Of a DNA stretch of 64,000 nucleotides, positions 13,370 to 28,241 are shown piece after piece (the stretch's first letter is position 1; each line of letters begins with the position of its first letter). The DNA is from Neodontobutis hainanensis (lineage: Eukaryota > Chordata > Actinopteri > Gobiiformes > Odontobutidae), in NCBI GenBank assembly GCA_024349245.1, contig JALDNG010000411.1:124001-188000 (forward strand), in the 5' to 3' direction. The notes under the pieces were generated by a model that was given only the letters and a program-made list of their open reading frames with translations, ran no database searches and was not told the origin of the DNA. The position numbers were made by a program, and so were the translations under genes.

Positions 13370-16300
13370 TAGATTTGATCGCCTTTTCAATAAGGTGGTG
13401 GGGAAATTGAGTATTCTCTTCCTTTTTTATCACTAATGTAATATGGTTGTTTCTTTATAATCTGAATCAGATAAAAATTTATTCAACAAATATTCTCTTA
13501 TTTGATTCTATCTTTAATTATTATTTTAAGACTTTAATGAGAGAATTTAGACTAGATGTATCTTTCTTCAAAATTTCTTGTATTTCTGAGATTCCAGTTT
13601 CATGAAGACATTAATAAATTTCCTTTTATATTCTTATGAAATATAAAAATTGAAATCTTTCAACAATAACAACATTTATATTGTCTTTGTCGTGGTTATG
13701 AATAATTGACGATTAATTTTCATCAACCATGATATCCTAGCATTATATTGATTCTCATTTTCTTGAATGATAATAGTTGTAAGGATTAAAATCTTTAAAT
13801 ATTGTTCTTATGTACAAACGTTAAACTTTTAGAGTGAAAATGTTTATCATATCGTAAATATATATTGAGTGCTGACGTAGTAAATGAATTTGGCTCTTAA
13901 GTATTTTTTATTCAGTTTTAAATATAGAATTGTATAAAAGATCCCGAATGCGCGTGTCAAGATATTTAAAACAATATGTTCCTATTTTTAATGATCTATT
14001 TTCATTTTTTTAAATATTTAACGGTAATTTCATCACTAAGATGTGATCGATCTTTAGCTATTTTATGATATTATAAAAATAATCAAAAAAATTATAATTT
14101 AATTTTTCACATTTTTGTAAAGACATAAAGCTCATTGTTTTATTTTTACAGTTAAATATTTTCTAATTTTAAAATTTCAGTTAAAGGTCATATTCAGGCA
14201 TTTTTAAAATCTCATAATGTAAATGAAAATTTCAAAAAAATAATGGTTGTCATTTTGACATGAACTGTGACTTTCACATTTTTTGATTGAAAACTTGTGT
14301 TATTTTCACCCAGTATAACCAAAACATGCTCGTACATGCCGTTCATTCTAATTCTTTAATTTTGCAGAAATGATTATTTCAAAAAATCGTTTACGTTTGA
14401 AGAATAAATTATTTTTTATTAAAAATTGGAGTGATATTAATAATGTATCATTCAAAAAATTTTCATAAATCAACATCTGTTATGTTTAATAGATGTTACC
14501 AATATTGAATTTTTTTATCCACACATTTACATTCAGCTAGATGAATAATCTCTAGAAAAGGTCCCATAAAGCCTTTTTTTATTTATATGCGCGACATTCT
14601 TACATTTCGCTTTCGTTCAAAACTACCTGAGATAAATTCATATTTTTAATACAATGAAAAATTAACACTGAATATTTATTTGAAGATTAAAGTGTATATG
14701 AAATTTATTTTTTTCAAAATTTATCATGAATAATTTTAATTTTTGTACAACGCGAATTTACGATTTTAATTTCTACAAGTGCATGTCAGATCAATCATGG
14801 TATGATTAAATTTTATCGATTGTAAAACTAGAATTTGATGTACATTGAGCATTTTTTTTCTTGATTCCAAAAATGTATATTCCGTACCACGCTTTGTTAA
14901 CGATTCAAACTTCCTAATTTTTTTCCTTCGTTAACTATATTTATTTTAAGATTTAATTTTGTGGGTTTAACTTCTGAGGAACGGTCCTTTTTGTCTCCAC
15001 GAGTTATCCTTTTCATAAATAAATTTTTTTATCAATGTGATCAGATTAATATTTTAAGAGTCTACCATGGATTTGTGATTAAAAAAAAATTATTTCAGCT
15101 GGTTCATGTTTATGAATGTTCTGTATGGTTTAGATGAACATTTTTTCAATTGAGTTACAAAACATGGAACTATAATTTTTTGCATTTATTAATTTCGCTC
15201 TTTTCCTCTTCGATATTTAAATTAAGTTTGTGTTAAATTTCGCAGGTGTCTAAATTGGTGAGTTTTACGCTAATCTTTATTTTTTCTAACATTTTTTTTA
15301 ATTTTACAGAGTTTAAACGTTGGGTTATTCTTTTAATTGAAATTTTATATCCCGTAAATTTCAAGTGTAATTGCAAGAGTAATAACTAAGTTTGTAAGAT
15401 TTTGAATTCGTCCTCATTGCTTGAATGTAATTTCTTTACGTTATCTAAATCTAAAACATTTCTCAATTTTTTGGCCGATAAATTGTTTGTGAGAAATGTA
15501 TCATACGCACGCTCTCTGATTTGCATTTTAACTCTGCATAGAATTTTAGTTAATCTGTTATTTTTTTCATTTTAAATTTATTTAGATGAAACATAACACT
15601 TAATTTTAAAGTAGGGAAGAGATTTACCAAATTATCAGTATCCAGGTTGAATATATGTTGACAATGTTTGATAAGAATCGATTTGACAAGGTATAGTTAA
15701 AATATTTTCAATTTATATTTTTCATAATTTGATTTTTAATGAATATGTTTCAGTTTACTCTACATAATTAACATGTTTTGAATTCACGTTATTTTGCAAG
15801 ATTTCAAAAAATTTTATTTCTTATAAAACATTATAAATATACGTTAGCTCTCACATAAATTACAGTGACCTCTTGACAAGACTTTTTATTTCATTGATGT
15901 TTAACATTGTAAATTTCAAGATCAAATTTTCGCTACTTTTTGCGCGAATACCTGTAAAAACAAAATTTTGTTTAAGCTAAATAATTTCAAAAATGACAAA
16001 AGTAAAATTTATTTTTGGCTTATACTTATATTTCATGTCTTTCTTTTATTAATAAGTTTTGAAGCGTAAAATATAATTTTCCAGTGTTAGGTGTATGGAC
16101 ACGGCTTCATTTTCATATATTTTGTCGGCTTCAGTGGAATCAGGAGATTTTTGGATTTTTATCCAAAATATAGTTTTATTTTTTATGACTTATTCTGTTT
16201 ATAAAGTTGATCGATAAGATATTTAGTGTTGGGGATGCTGCTATTGAGAAAACGGCAATGGATTTGAGTGAATTTAAGAATGTAAAATTTTATCTTCATG

Positions 16301-19300
16301 CTTTGAATTTTTATATTAATTTGTCATGCATTCTTAACTTTGGTTGTTTTTATTTCTACGAATTTTTTTCGATATTTCAATAATTCTACTGAGTCAAATA
16401 TTTGAAAATATCACAATTATAGTTTTCACTTTTATAAATTATATTGAAGTAATGTGAAAATGTAAGAAAATTCTTGGTCTTAATTTTTGTTCAACATTTT
16501 ATTTTATTTTGACACCAAAGACGTTGACTTTTTCTTTCCATGATAAGTTGATGTGGAATATAGAAATTCTTTAAAAATAGCTCGTGGATTTTACATTATG
16601 CTGTGAGGTGTACATTTTTAAATGAAATATTTAATATGTTTTTATCGTATAATCCAAAAATTACAACTTTTTATCTTGTTCGTGTTTACTCATAAATATA
16701 TTTATTTGTTTATTTTTATCGATCTTATCTAAATATTTCTTTTTATGAATGTAAGTATTTTGAGAAGTGCTATTTATTTCAACATTGATCTGAATCTGAT
16801 TTTTTATATGTTAAAGAGAGATTAAAGTTGTAAACTTGTATAATTCAGCATAAATATGAGTGTTCCAGTTTTTAGGTAAGTATATTGCAAATGTAAATGT
16901 GATATTTATATTATTCAATAGGATCAATATTTAATGTTTATTTTAATACTCAACTTTTTTGTAAATAATTCCCATCGTTATAAAGTAACATTCACGTGCT
17001 TAAATTTCTTTTTTCTCTTAATTTTTAAAATAAAATAGAAATAATTTTTATCTGTTGAAAATTTTTGTTCTTGATATACTCCGGATACCGTGAAGAAGTC
17101 AGAAGAAATATTGTATTTTTTTGAATTTTCTAAAAAGCATCGAATTTAACAATATAAAGTCAAAACAAAAAATAATATGAAGTTAGTTTGAAATTATTTT
17201 CGATTTAATACTGCACTTTTTTATCCATTTTGAGTTTTTTAATTTTATCGATATTATTTTTCAGTGATTTAACATGAATTGTGGGTTAGTTTTCGTCTTT
17301 TGGATAGATTAGATATACGATATCCTAAAAAAATACACAAAATCATTTTCATTCATAGTTTAATTTTGTGTTTTTCTTTCAAGGATTAATTATTTAAGAA
17401 TTAAATTTATTTAAGAAATATACTTTTACTGCATGTAGAATTTTAATTAAATATATAATGTGTTGTTAAATAACTATGAACAAACATCAATCCTCATTGT
17501 GTTGTTTTTATATGTATTACCCACGATTTAATATTTTAAAGTGTGTTACATTATTTACGACGAGCTAGAATACTGTGAATCAAACATAATCGTATGATTT
17601 ATAATAGATATGTTTTTAAGGTATTCATCAAATTGATACCTTTTCGCTTTTAATTGGTGAATTACTTTCTGGATGCGAATTATTGTTTTTTTCCACAATT
17701 TTGTATGTCACGTTAATTTTAAATACTCAGATATTTCCAACTGTATTGGTTAAAGTGATCAGATACTTTATTCAGAATTTTTTGAATCTACAGGCTGATA
17801 AAAAAATTTATCCCAGCTTGTTTGTTTGTGTCATAACTTTTACTTGACATTTTAGGTTCAGTATTAATTTGACTCAATTTTTTTAACTGTTTGAGCATTA
17901 TAAATTTGACTTTTACGCGGTATCTCATACATATCAGAATATTTTTCTGTTGAACTTTATAATTCTACGAATGAGAGTAAATTATCTTTTTAGCTGAAGT
18001 TTCACAATTTTTTATTCATGATTGACGGGGTAGAAGCTGTTGGTTTTAGGAGTTAAGTCAGATTTTTTTATTTAGTTGCAAGTAAAATATTCCTAAACAC
18101 GTTAGGAAAAAAATTTTTGTCAATTTTTTTATATTTTTATACGATATATACGAGAGATTTATTGACTCACATAAAACAGATAAAATGGTAAAAAGTAAAT
18201 TTTATGATGTAAGTCGTTCGAAACTTCATCATTTGTCGCACAGATTGTCAAGAATTGCTGTATCTTTATATTTTATACAGATTTTGAAGGATTTTATGGT
18301 TTATTTTAATAATATTAAATTTTTTGATATTTCACAACGAATCTTTAAATTTTCAAAAGAAAATATTCTTGGATGCAAGAGTAAAATTTCGTAGCGTTAT
18401 AGTTACTGGATTTTTAGGGCGGAATCTGAAACTATGAAAAAGTCAACTTTATTTGATATTTTGTTTCACAAGAACTTTCGTATATGCCAAATATTTGTAT
18501 TATAGCGCTATCATAGCATGAAATGAAAAATTGAATTTCAAAATTTTAATTCATACACTTCTTGTGAAGGATAAAATATGTAAAAAATTATTATTTTATA
18601 TTTTAATTTATGATGTATTGACTTACGTGCGCGTATTTTATTAAATCGATGATTATTCTATCTTGTACGTATTTGGTTTTTTTCTCAGTGTTAAAGTTGA
18701 GCTTTGACTAAAATCGATGTTTATTTTATGAATTTTCTTTAGTTTATGGTTAAAGAATATTTGAGAATGTTTATTTAAATTTTTATTCTCTTTAACATAA
18801 AAACATAAAGGCACACTTATTATCTCGTTATGAATAACTAAATAAATAAAATTGAAAAAATTACTCGAAACGAATTCCTTTGTTGAATTTTAATTTTTAG
18901 AACACGAAATCATCACAAAAATACAAATAATGGAGATATTATTCTATGCTTTACTTTTAATCATTTAAATTTAAACGGTATTAAATTAATAAGGTTCCTC
19001 ATAAAGTTATAAAATTTCAGTTTGACACTCAAATAAAAGTGTTAACAAATATGGGAAAAATTATTTGTTCAATAATTTTGAGGAGATTCTTACCAAAATC
19101 TACCGCAAAAAAGCGATTTTCGGTTCTAGTATGTTTGTGATAGAATTTTTGTTGGTAAAATTCTGATATTTGTAATTTTTCTTAAGTCAGATATATTTTA
19201 TTTAAATTTAAAAGAATGGGAAAATTTTCAATTGGGTTCATTTCAGGAGAGTGGGGAGGCCAATAAACTTATAAAATACCAGTTTTCTTTAATCTGTTTA

Positions 19301-19850
19301 AATACATTGTGAGGTTAAGCCTCACAGTGGCCATTTCACTGAAAGAGAATTTTGAAATTTTTTGAATAATTTCAATATAACTCTTTATTGAAAGTTTCTT
19401 CTCATACATTATTTGATTAATAAGCATTCATTTAAATAATTTCAAGAAATATTTCATCAAGTTTCGTTTTAAAATTTACCGAATTAGTACAAACAAACGA
19501 ATAATAGGATTTATAGTCATTTATATTTTGACTCGCTTTGCAACTTGAAATATAAAGACACTATCTCCCCAATCAAGCATTATAAGAGCCAAAAATTTCT
19601 TTCATGGATATGAAAGGAAGTAAGTCAAATGTTTGCACATTTAGTGAGACTTTACCCATATATATCGTTTTTAATTCAATTTGAATTTGAAATTTCGTAG
19701 ATACATCGAAAAAACATCCGTAAAATTAGCCTGCTTCAGTAAATTGTAACCACAAAATATATCATTCATTTAACTTTTGAATACTAGATTGTCCCTCATT
19801 TTCCTTCAAATAAAAATAATGAGAAAAGTCAGAATTCTAAAATTCCGAAT
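13370..19850. other. Empty, strongly T-rich (plus strand) stretch
   Basis: About 6.5 kb with no recognisable gene. The plus strand is conspicuously T-rich, in contrast to the A-rich plus strand before about 12.5 kb. A 69-codon frame at 18185-18394 (starting MVKSKFYDVSRSKLHHL) begins with a true ATG but resembles no family I know and is within chance expectation. No RNA gene or repeat array is visible. Confidence 0.45.
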
Positions 19851-19997
19851 ATTAAATTTTTATGAAGCTGGTTCGTTATACATTCCTATTCAGAGTATTT
19901 TCATCAACTCTTCCCTTCATTTAGAATGCAGCCTTAAGATTTGGCTTAACAATCCATCTTTGATTGCGCCTTCCCAACTCAATTAAATGGTTTTTAT

Positions 19998-20150
19998 TCA
20001 GTCATTAAATATTAGATGCGGGAAATGTAGTTGTATTTTTGGACAACCTCTAGCTCTATATTTATTTCGTTTATTTTTATATGAGACCCGTAGCAGGTAT
20101 GTTGCATCAAACCGCCTAATCTCTGAAATGTTTGCTTCATCTCGTTCCAT
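19998..20150 (-). pseudogene. Coding-like 50-codon fragment, possible transposon relic
   Basis: Within a GC-richer patch (about 19860-20170) the minus strand has an ATG-initiated frame of 50 residues, starting MERDEANISEIRRFDATYLL and containing NKYRARGCPKIQLHF. The composition looks like coding rather than AT-rich noise, and the K-Y-R-A-R-G-C-P block is reminiscent of the N-terminal domains of MuDR/FLYWCH-type elements. A second coding-like run (NHLIELGRRNQRWIVKPNLK) follows in another frame, which suggests frameshift decay. The plus strand of this patch is also open with a single stop (19777-20172), so the strand assignment is a judgement. Family not established. Confidence 0.25.
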
Positions 20151-20179
20151 TAAAATGAGTTTTTGCGCATAAAATACAT

Positions 20180-22915
20180 TTATTATATAATTTAAATCAT
20201 TTTTGATATTTTAATTTTTATTTATAAGGTCGTATTCATAAATTACTGAAAATCTTGGATTTAATAATATTTTTCGTTTTATTCTTTCGACGTTTCTCTG
20301 TTGTGAACTTTATTTTGGATGCATTTTATAAGACAAAATATCATAGATAACATGGATATAGTTTCGATCACCTTACAACTTTATGCAAAACACAAAAAAT
20401 TCATCGCAATTTTTTCATTTTATTCTTTTTAACTCACAATAAATCCTTAAATCTATAGGATTTAATTCTTGTTTTTTCGTAACTTTCAACAAAATTTTGA
20501 TTTTAATATATTTTTAATTTTTTAATTTCACACATTTAATCTCTGCTCTTAATAGAGAATAAAATACGTGTTAATCGAAAATATTATTCGCATCCCTTTC
20601 GCAAATTTATCATTATAATTCTATATTCGCTAAATTTCAATTTGATACACTTTTTTTGCTTCTGCCATAAATATTCTATTTATTCGCGATTTATAACATT
20701 TCTTTGTGGTTTAATTCCACCCAATAATGTTAGAAAATTGCGTTTATTAGTTATGAACTGCTATTTTGCTATTTACACCTTATTTGGATTTTTATTCACG
20801 TATTTTTAACTTGAACAATTTTGTGCCAAGTTATGTAATTATCAAGAATTTAGTAAATTTCAAATGAATAGAGCGTAATGTTGAGGTTTTAAATTTTGAA
20901 TCAAAATATGATAAAAGTGTCAATTTAGTGGAGGGGTATTTTTTTAATCGGTAAGGGAAAAACCCGCGGGCGACAAAATCAATGGCGTAATTTTAACGAT
21001 CATAAAAACGCAAATTGAACCATATAAATTAACTAAAATTAGATTTCACTTTTTTAAAAATTCACAAAATGAGAAACAGAATTTTCCCGCTAATTTAATC
21101 TACATGGTTTTGAATTGGAAGTTAGGTGGGAGATAAAATTCACTTTGGATATATTATTGATTTTTGATCAGGTATAAGCTACATTTATATTTATGAGATG
21201 AATCGTATCAGGTCAAGAAAGAAAAACTCAACAACATTTATGATGTGTGTTGATATTGACATGTCCATCTCATAAAAAATCGTTAAAATTTTGAAATATA
21301 GAACAATAACCTGTCAAAAAAGAGTTCACAAGTACAATTCTAAAAATGGGTGTTCAATACACACACAACAGCTAATATTAAAACCGAAAATATAAATCAA
21401 GTCGACAAATAGAGAATAAATTTTAAAACGGAACAGAAAAATTTCGTAACACAATGCAAAAGATACAAAAGAAGTATCGAATAATGAAATGAACCAAAAT
21501 TTAACCTCATAGGCTACCAATATGTCTGTTGATTTGAGGCTATAACAGTGATATTGATAACCCGAAAACATATACAGTCTTATATTATTAAATTTAAAAG
21601 GAACTCCATATTTATCAGGCTAATTGGATATTTTTAAGAAAAGTATATTCAAATCATTCAACAATGAAATTGTGGAATTATTATATCTTTAACTAATTTT
21701 CGCGTTTTTGCCTATCAAGCTTATTAGCTGCGTGATTATGTCGTAGGATAATTTTATGAGTCACGTTTTATCTTAAATTGTAAGAAATTTTAAAATCGTC
21801 CGAATTATTAAAAAGCCAAAGAATAAATGAGGTAATCAATGGGTTTATACAGTAACCCATATTGATCACAATTTATCTGTTTTTCATCTTTACTCGAAAC
21901 ACTCACCTAAGTTTATTCTTCAATACTGGGCTCATTTAAGATGTATAAAACCACTATGCCAGTCAACACCACCAAAAACATCTCAAAATCAATTTGTTTC
22001 TATGATTGAGCTTAAAATTTATATTAAATGTGATAATTTTCGAAGAAAAACAGAATTATGATTAAATTTTTAAAATATCTTAAAACATCCAATATTTTTC
22101 ATTGAAAAAAAACTGGCTATCTTTTCAATATAGTTTCTTCAAATTAACTATTGTACATAATGTCAAAAAAAAGTTTTATTCGACATGAAGATTTAGCGCA
22201 TGCATTCCTTTGGGATATGAAATACTGCTTTCTATTCTGTAATTTGATCGCGAACTTTTTTACAATATATTCTATTAAAAATATGAATAATTTGATTTAT
22301 CTTCAAAAATATTTTTTCAGATAGTCAGTTTTCAATTAGAATAAGTATTCAACACATATACAACCATGCACCAATCTTCTTAGTGAGGGAAAATATTGTG
22401 TTCAAAATGATTGCATTTTTTATGGCTCTGTTTAGGTTAAGGATTGATTTCAGCTAAATGGGAGAGTTTCTAGGTTACAAGCATCTTCTTGTACATCTGC
22501 TAGAAGTTCTAATGCTTGATCGACTGACTCATAAGGTTATTTGACGATTTATGCAAACATTTAAAATATTTCACATAAACTCAATGAATGTAAAATTAAA
22601 ATATCATCATTTCATAAATTAACTTTAATGTTGATGGTTTCATCATACATACACAATTTTAATAAAAACAATAAACCCACGAGTAAAAGAGGTGTGCTGG
22701 AACTGTATTTTTGAAGAAAATATTAATACATGACTTAATTTGTATGAGTGGTAGAAAAAAGAAGACATGTGGCTGATTTATCGAAAAAATCTTATATTAT
22801 ATTTTCAGATAATTGGTATTGTTATATAGTTTTTTAATTAATTTTTTGTTTTAAATGTTAAATTGATTCACTCATACAGGTTTTATGAATATGAAATGTT
22901 TATACAATTAAAAAA
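20180..22915. other. Intergenic, nothing recognised
   Basis: AT-rich sequence with no family motif, RNA gene or repeat array. An 81-codon minus-strand frame at 21326-21571 is rich in F, I, C and Y, as random AT-rich sequence would be, and is not called. Confidence 0.45.
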
Positions 22916-23177
22916 CTAATGTGGCGCAATCTCGCTCTCGCGCAGTTTTCTATTTCGTACAGATATTTTAATATCATCTAATCCACTTGCCTGCAATTTT
23001 GTTAAAGTTAGAGGAATGTATTGTTGGAACAGAGTAAAATTTATTCTAGGTCGCCAACAATCGTTCGGAGAACTAATATAAAAACCTCATCAACACCAAC
23101 TTGGAAATTAAGTGATTTAAAACTCTTTCCACCAAACAAATGAAAATACAAAAAAAGTCAATGAACGGCTCGACCAC
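22916..23177 (-). CDS. Possible two-exon fragment of an unknown gene
   Basis: On the minus strand two open blocks, 23095-23177 and 22916-23072, join in frame if a 22-nt GT...AG stretch (23073-23094) is removed. This intron has the size typical of this genome. The joined reading of 79 codons begins VVEPFIDFFCIFICLVERVL and ends NRKLRESEIAPH with TAG. The GC content is above background. There is no in-frame ATG, and I could not find an upstream exon with compatible phase, so it could be a fragment or coincidence. No family recognised. Confidence 0.2.
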
Positions 23178-23179
23178 CT

Positions 23180-25848
23180 ACCTCTAAGATTTAATACGAT
23201 TGGTTAAATAATGTTATTAAAGTTATATTTTAAAAATATTTTTTTCAACTTTTGTTTGAATAGAGACGAAATTTAAGCAAAGTTAGGAAAATATTATGCG
23301 TCAAAAGATACTTTTCAACTGAAAATGTGAAGCGAATTATCAGGTGGAGTTTTAAATAAATTTATAGAGAATGGCGGTTTTCTTAAATAAAACTATGGTC
23401 AGAAAATTTTCAACAATTAGCAAAAGGATTTGGGTGATTAATAAATAAAAGTTGTTCTTCAAGATTACGAAATTGTAGAAATTAACTTAAATGATTTTTA
23501 TGTAGACAAAACTACTTTTATCTTTCAAAAGTTAAAGGTCGCGTGATGAATGAAATCAAGATTGATAGAAATCTTAAATTCCCGAAAATAGGAAAATTTG
23601 AAAAAGACTGGTTGAAGTTGGTTCGAATTATAATGGTTACGCTTGCGCGAGTAATATTTATTCCATGCTAAGACTTATCATTTATATTTAGGAGTTTCAA
23701 AGCTTAGATTTTCAAAATTTATTGCCGTCTATCTATTAATAATAAATCTCAAATATAAAAACTTATTCCCTCATCATTTATACTTTTTTACATGCATTAC
23801 CTCAATTTAAAAAATAAAACCAAACCATGGAGCTATTGTCCATTCTTCGAGAAAAATGTTTAAAATAACTAACAAAGGTAACTTAATCACTTAAGGCGTA
23901 TTTTGGACTTCATTCTTCAGAAGAAAATCTTTTTACTTTTTGGATAATAAAGTATTTATATGTAAAATATAACTCCTCTGTATAAAGATATGAAAGCATA
24001 AAATTTAATTTTCATTTTACAACGAATGGATATTTATGTTTGATGCTTCGCGTGCAAAAATGATGCCCATGTATTTAATATGAAGCGACGTCGAGAAACA
24101 AACAACATTAAAACTTATATCCGCGCGTTAAGATGTTAATTTTGGTTGTTTTTAAATAGATAACACTTCATAAGCTTTTAACTCATGATTCATCAAAGCA
24201 TAAATAATTAATCTAAACAGAAATAATTTGAGGGTATTTATACAAGAGGATTGTAATACCATTCCTATTTCAAAAATCGGATAAATTGGTATTAATCTCA
24301 AAGTAGGTTGAATGATTTTTATCAAGGTTAATTCACAAGTTACTCTGCTGATGCACAGCATGGTCATCTATGGATGTTTGACAACGGTACTAGTCATTTA
24401 AACCTGATAAAATTCTGTTTTAAAACTTAGATTTATTAGAGTTATGGCAGCCAGTATTTCTTTTCATTGTGACGTGAAAATTGAAGGTGTGAATCATTCA
24501 ACTTTGTCAGAATACCTATTTAAAAATCAAAATGAAAAGTAACACAAAAAATATTTAAATTAATGTATTATTTTTAAAGTTAATATTATTTGAAATGTGG
24601 TGATAAAAATGAATTTTTAAGCGGCGACAAGCGGCTGAAATTTGTTTCTATGAAAAGAAAGATAAAATTGAAACCTAGTTTTACACAAAGCAATTTCCTT
24701 CGTTTTCAAAAGAATACAAGAAAAATCCATCCTATTTTTTGAATGATACTCCGAGCATTACACCATCAACCGAGAGGCCTCCATACTTTTCTCATATTCA
24801 AAATTGTTTAATAACATTGAAAATATACTTCCTAGTGTCTCATTCATCATTTTAGGATGAGAATTAAGATTATCATGTTTTGTAATTTAAAGATTGAGAC
24901 GTCAGAATGGATAAAAGATTGCGATGTGCGCCGCCTTGTGCTTTGGCCTTTTCATAATTTTTATGATGAAAACATCGATAAAATGCTAAAGTCGAGCAGA
25001 CTCAGTGCATAATTAAAAATACAAGAAACTTATTAAACAAATTTTTTGATTCAGAACTACTCAGCAGTAATCTTATCAAAAAATAAGCATAATAATTATT
25101 TGATCTTATTAAGTTAGACAATAATATTATCTGATTTCATTCCAAACTAGAATAGGTAAAACTAAGACCGGGCAATAAGTGTCAAAATTAAATATCGTGA
25201 ACTGCCTACGTGGATAATTTTAAAACCACGAGCGACCGCATTTTAGACAAATATTTTTCCAATGTTTGTGATTTTCTCTAAATGTTTGCGCATATGTTGA
25301 ACATTAAATGATATTAGACGCATGTATATGCTAAATTAAAAATAGTCTTATTGGTTTAGCATATCTTATAAAAGAAAATTGATTTAAACGTCGAACTACA
25401 AATAATAAAGCATCAACAGTGACAACTAACGTCTTTACAGTAGAGGGCGACGAAACGTATCATTTCAATACTATTGTATATTTTGATACACTTTTTATAT
25501 CTTTGAAAACTGCTTGATATTAATAGACGAAATACGTCACCGAGCTCAGCATTATTATTTTAGTTTTATTCACTTTTAATTAATTTTAGACAAAAAATTT
25601 TAGGTTTTGATTAGTACACCTTTTGTTTTGAATCAAAAATGTTATTTGTGTAGGTTAATATCAGATAAACATGCATTTCGCGCAAGCGCTATAAATGAAT
25701 AAAAATGTAATCGTCATGCCAAGTCTATTCTTTTCGTTTTTCATAAGAAAATCATTTATTTTAATTAATTTTAATAATCGATGTTATGGTTAGAAGATAA
25801 GATTAAATTACTTTTGGGCGTGGCTTAAACCAATTTTGAAATTTTCTG
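23180..25848. other. Intergenic upstream of CLINT1
   Basis: AT-rich, with no recognisable gene or RNA. A small GC-richer spot near 24900-24960 has a 16-codon frame only. The sequence just before the CLINT1 ATG shows no obvious core promoter motif. Confidence 0.45.
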
Positions 25849-27175
25849 ATGTGGAAATTAAACTTGGTGAAAGACAAATTGTAAATTGTAAATTAATACA
25901 AGTGAAAACGTTATTCATAAGTATGGAACCACGGCTGTATTGGTTCGGGATGTCACTTGCGATCAACCTTGGGGGCCGAACATAAATGAATTAAAACAGC
26001 TCTGCGAACTTTCATACCGTTACCATGAGTGCGATAACGTGGTGAGGACCCTTTGGGAGAGGATACAGTATGGCCGCTCTACGTGGAGACAAGTCTACAA
26101 ATCGTTATTGGTATTGGACTACTTGATAAAAAACGGCTCAGAAAGGGTGGTAAATGAGGTTATCGAAAACATTCCGATTTTGGAAAACTTGAAATCACGA
26201 ACCTTTTCCGACGACGAAAGACAGGAACATAGCCGATCAAGTATATAACCATTTTAAATAAAGTTAAACATCGGGCCCAGCAAATTATTCAGACGGTTTT
26301 AGATAAAGAACTTCTGGAGTCTGAAAGAAAAAAAGCAAGGGAGTATAACGAAAGGATGGAGAAAATAAACTCCCCGATTACCGATGACGAGCACAAATAC
26401 AAATCCAACGCCCGAACTCCCCACGTCATACTTAATCGAAACAAAGTAAATTTCTTCGCCATTTAGGAAGAAAAAATTCTTCTCAAAACCAGCGAGGGTA
26501 CAGAAATTATGAAAGTAAACTCAAAAACTCTCAATGGTTGGACAGACGACAGCTTAATCTCCGCGTCTTCTGATATTCATACCACGAAAGAAGTAGCGAA
26601 CCGCTCAAACAGCGTACCTGAAGAGCCATTTAGAGAAACTATTTTCGAGGATTTGATGGATTTCTCTGCAGTCACTAAAAAAGATAATTCTGACCAAGTG
26701 ATGAACTTTTATGACTCATACTCTGCATGTGATATGAAACAAGATTTTTTCACACAACCTCATAATCATAGCCTAAGAACTGTTGAAGACGATATCATGC
26801 AAAGTATAGGAATGTCATCAAACCAAAATTCGAGCAGTCTAAAAGCTGAATGCCCACAAACTTTCCAACCATATAATCCAAAACTTCACCTAATTCCAGG
26901 AACCGACCACATTAGCTCTTGGCCAATCCAACCCCTCAATGGTCCAACCAATGTTGAATAGAACAGAGTCTCAGATGCCCAAAATTACCACTTCTCCACA
27001 AATGCTGAATTTTTCGTCTGCTACTAATTCAAACAAATTTAAAGACTCAACATCATCCAGAGATGTCGACATTGACATGTTGATGGACTCGAATATCAAT
27101 AACCTATTCATGAAAACCGAAAATACTCATATAGTTACAGATGGACAGAAAAAATATTATGGAATGTCCAGATAA
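25849..27175 (+). CDS. CLINT1: EpsinR / CLINT1-type ENTH clathrin adaptor
   Basis: ENTH proteins bind phosphoinositides and clathrin/AP-1; the epsinR branch works in trans-Golgi to endosome vesicle traffic. Exons: 25849-25880, 25903-26240, 26264-26445, 26467-26952 and 26975-27175, giving 412 residues. Introns are 22, 23, 21 and 22 nt. The N-terminus after the first splice reads MWKLNLVKDKFENVIHKYG, which parallels the MWKVREL start of CLINT1. ENTH landmarks are DQPWGP (31-36), WRQVYKSLLVLDYLIKNGSE (72-91), LENL, and after intron 2 the helix ending LLESERKKAREYNERM. Exons 4-5 encode a low-complexity S/N/T/D-rich tail with EDLMDFSAV, a weak clathrin-box-like motif. Introns 1-3 are fixed by homology; the last is chosen because it is 22 nt and restores the downstream frame, and a 25-nt alternative (26942-26966) exists. 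Human CLINT1 has a longer tail. Confidence 0.9.
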
Positions 27176-28241
27176 ACTCAAATTCATTGTATTGTCTTCG
27201 TAGCTTCTCCATTTTAGAAGAAAGGCGCATGCCTAGGAGTGTATTAATTTAGCTTCTTTTATTTGCCGATCAAGTATTGTTGCTAAAAGATAAAATCGCA
27301 ATAAATGGTTATTCAATATGAATTTTTAGAAGGGTTTACGCTTTTGAAAATGTTCATTTGATTTCTATATTTTTCTAGTATGGTTCTTTGAGCGTAAATA
27401 CAGTGTTAATATCACGTCTTATGTGTAGTTCAATGTTTATTACCTATTTTCAGACCTTCTGAAATGTAAGAGAAATTTTAGAAAATTCTAAAAATAGTAA
27501 ATAATATTTTACGACATATTGCGAATGACAGAGTTTTTAATGTTTACGCGCACAAGCGTTATTGAGTTAATTTGAGTGCCGGCGTGTCTTCATTAAAAGG
27601 GTGGTGAAGTTTTAAAAATATTTAAGATCATTTTTTTCGAGAATAAAATCAACCTTTAATAATTATAATTAAAAATATATGACTTGAAAATTTTCTTTTT
27701 TAATCATTAGTTTTCTTCGACTTACTTATTTTCGTTTTACGTTTAATACGATTTGGAAATTAATTTTTGTCGACATATTCACCTTTTGTGGTTAAATTTT
27801 ATGATCGCTTATAATTAAGGCTATTGTGATATTGAGTTGTACCTACTGTGTGAAATTTTGAGCAGCTCTTACTTTTGAGATGTGTATTAATTTATTAGAA
27901 TGTGGTTTACACTTAGATGTTGATTTCCAAGATTGCTTCTCAGTGTTCAAATGGCTCAGCTTTTAAAACAACAGTAGCATTCTCATCTTAAGTAATTTAT
28001 TTTTAAGTTTATTTTTGGTTTGAGGATGAAAAACATAATTAATATGAATGATATACAATCCAACAAAATTATAAATCATAATCATCGGCTATTTTCGTAA
28101 GTTTGATTTAATACAACATAAATATATTTACCATCATGTTAAAGAGAAAAGGGGCACGATGCGGACAATTTCTGCCACATCACGTGACTATCTGATAAAG
28201 TTCTCATTAACATTCGACAGCATACTTCAAATTGTTTCTTT
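27176..28241. other. Intergenic downstream of CLINT1
   Basis: AT-rich. Candidate 3' flank of CLINT1, containing several AATAAA-like variants but no decisive signal. No gene recognised. Confidence 0.4.

Noticed and set aside
18185..18394. 69-codon ATG-started plus-strand frame
   Set aside because: No recognisable motif, and its length is within chance expectation for this composition.
26942..26966. 25-nt alternative for the last CLINT1 intron
   Set aside because: It also restores frame, but the 22-nt alternative at 26953-26974 has a better acceptor (TCTCAG) and the more typical size; not excluded.
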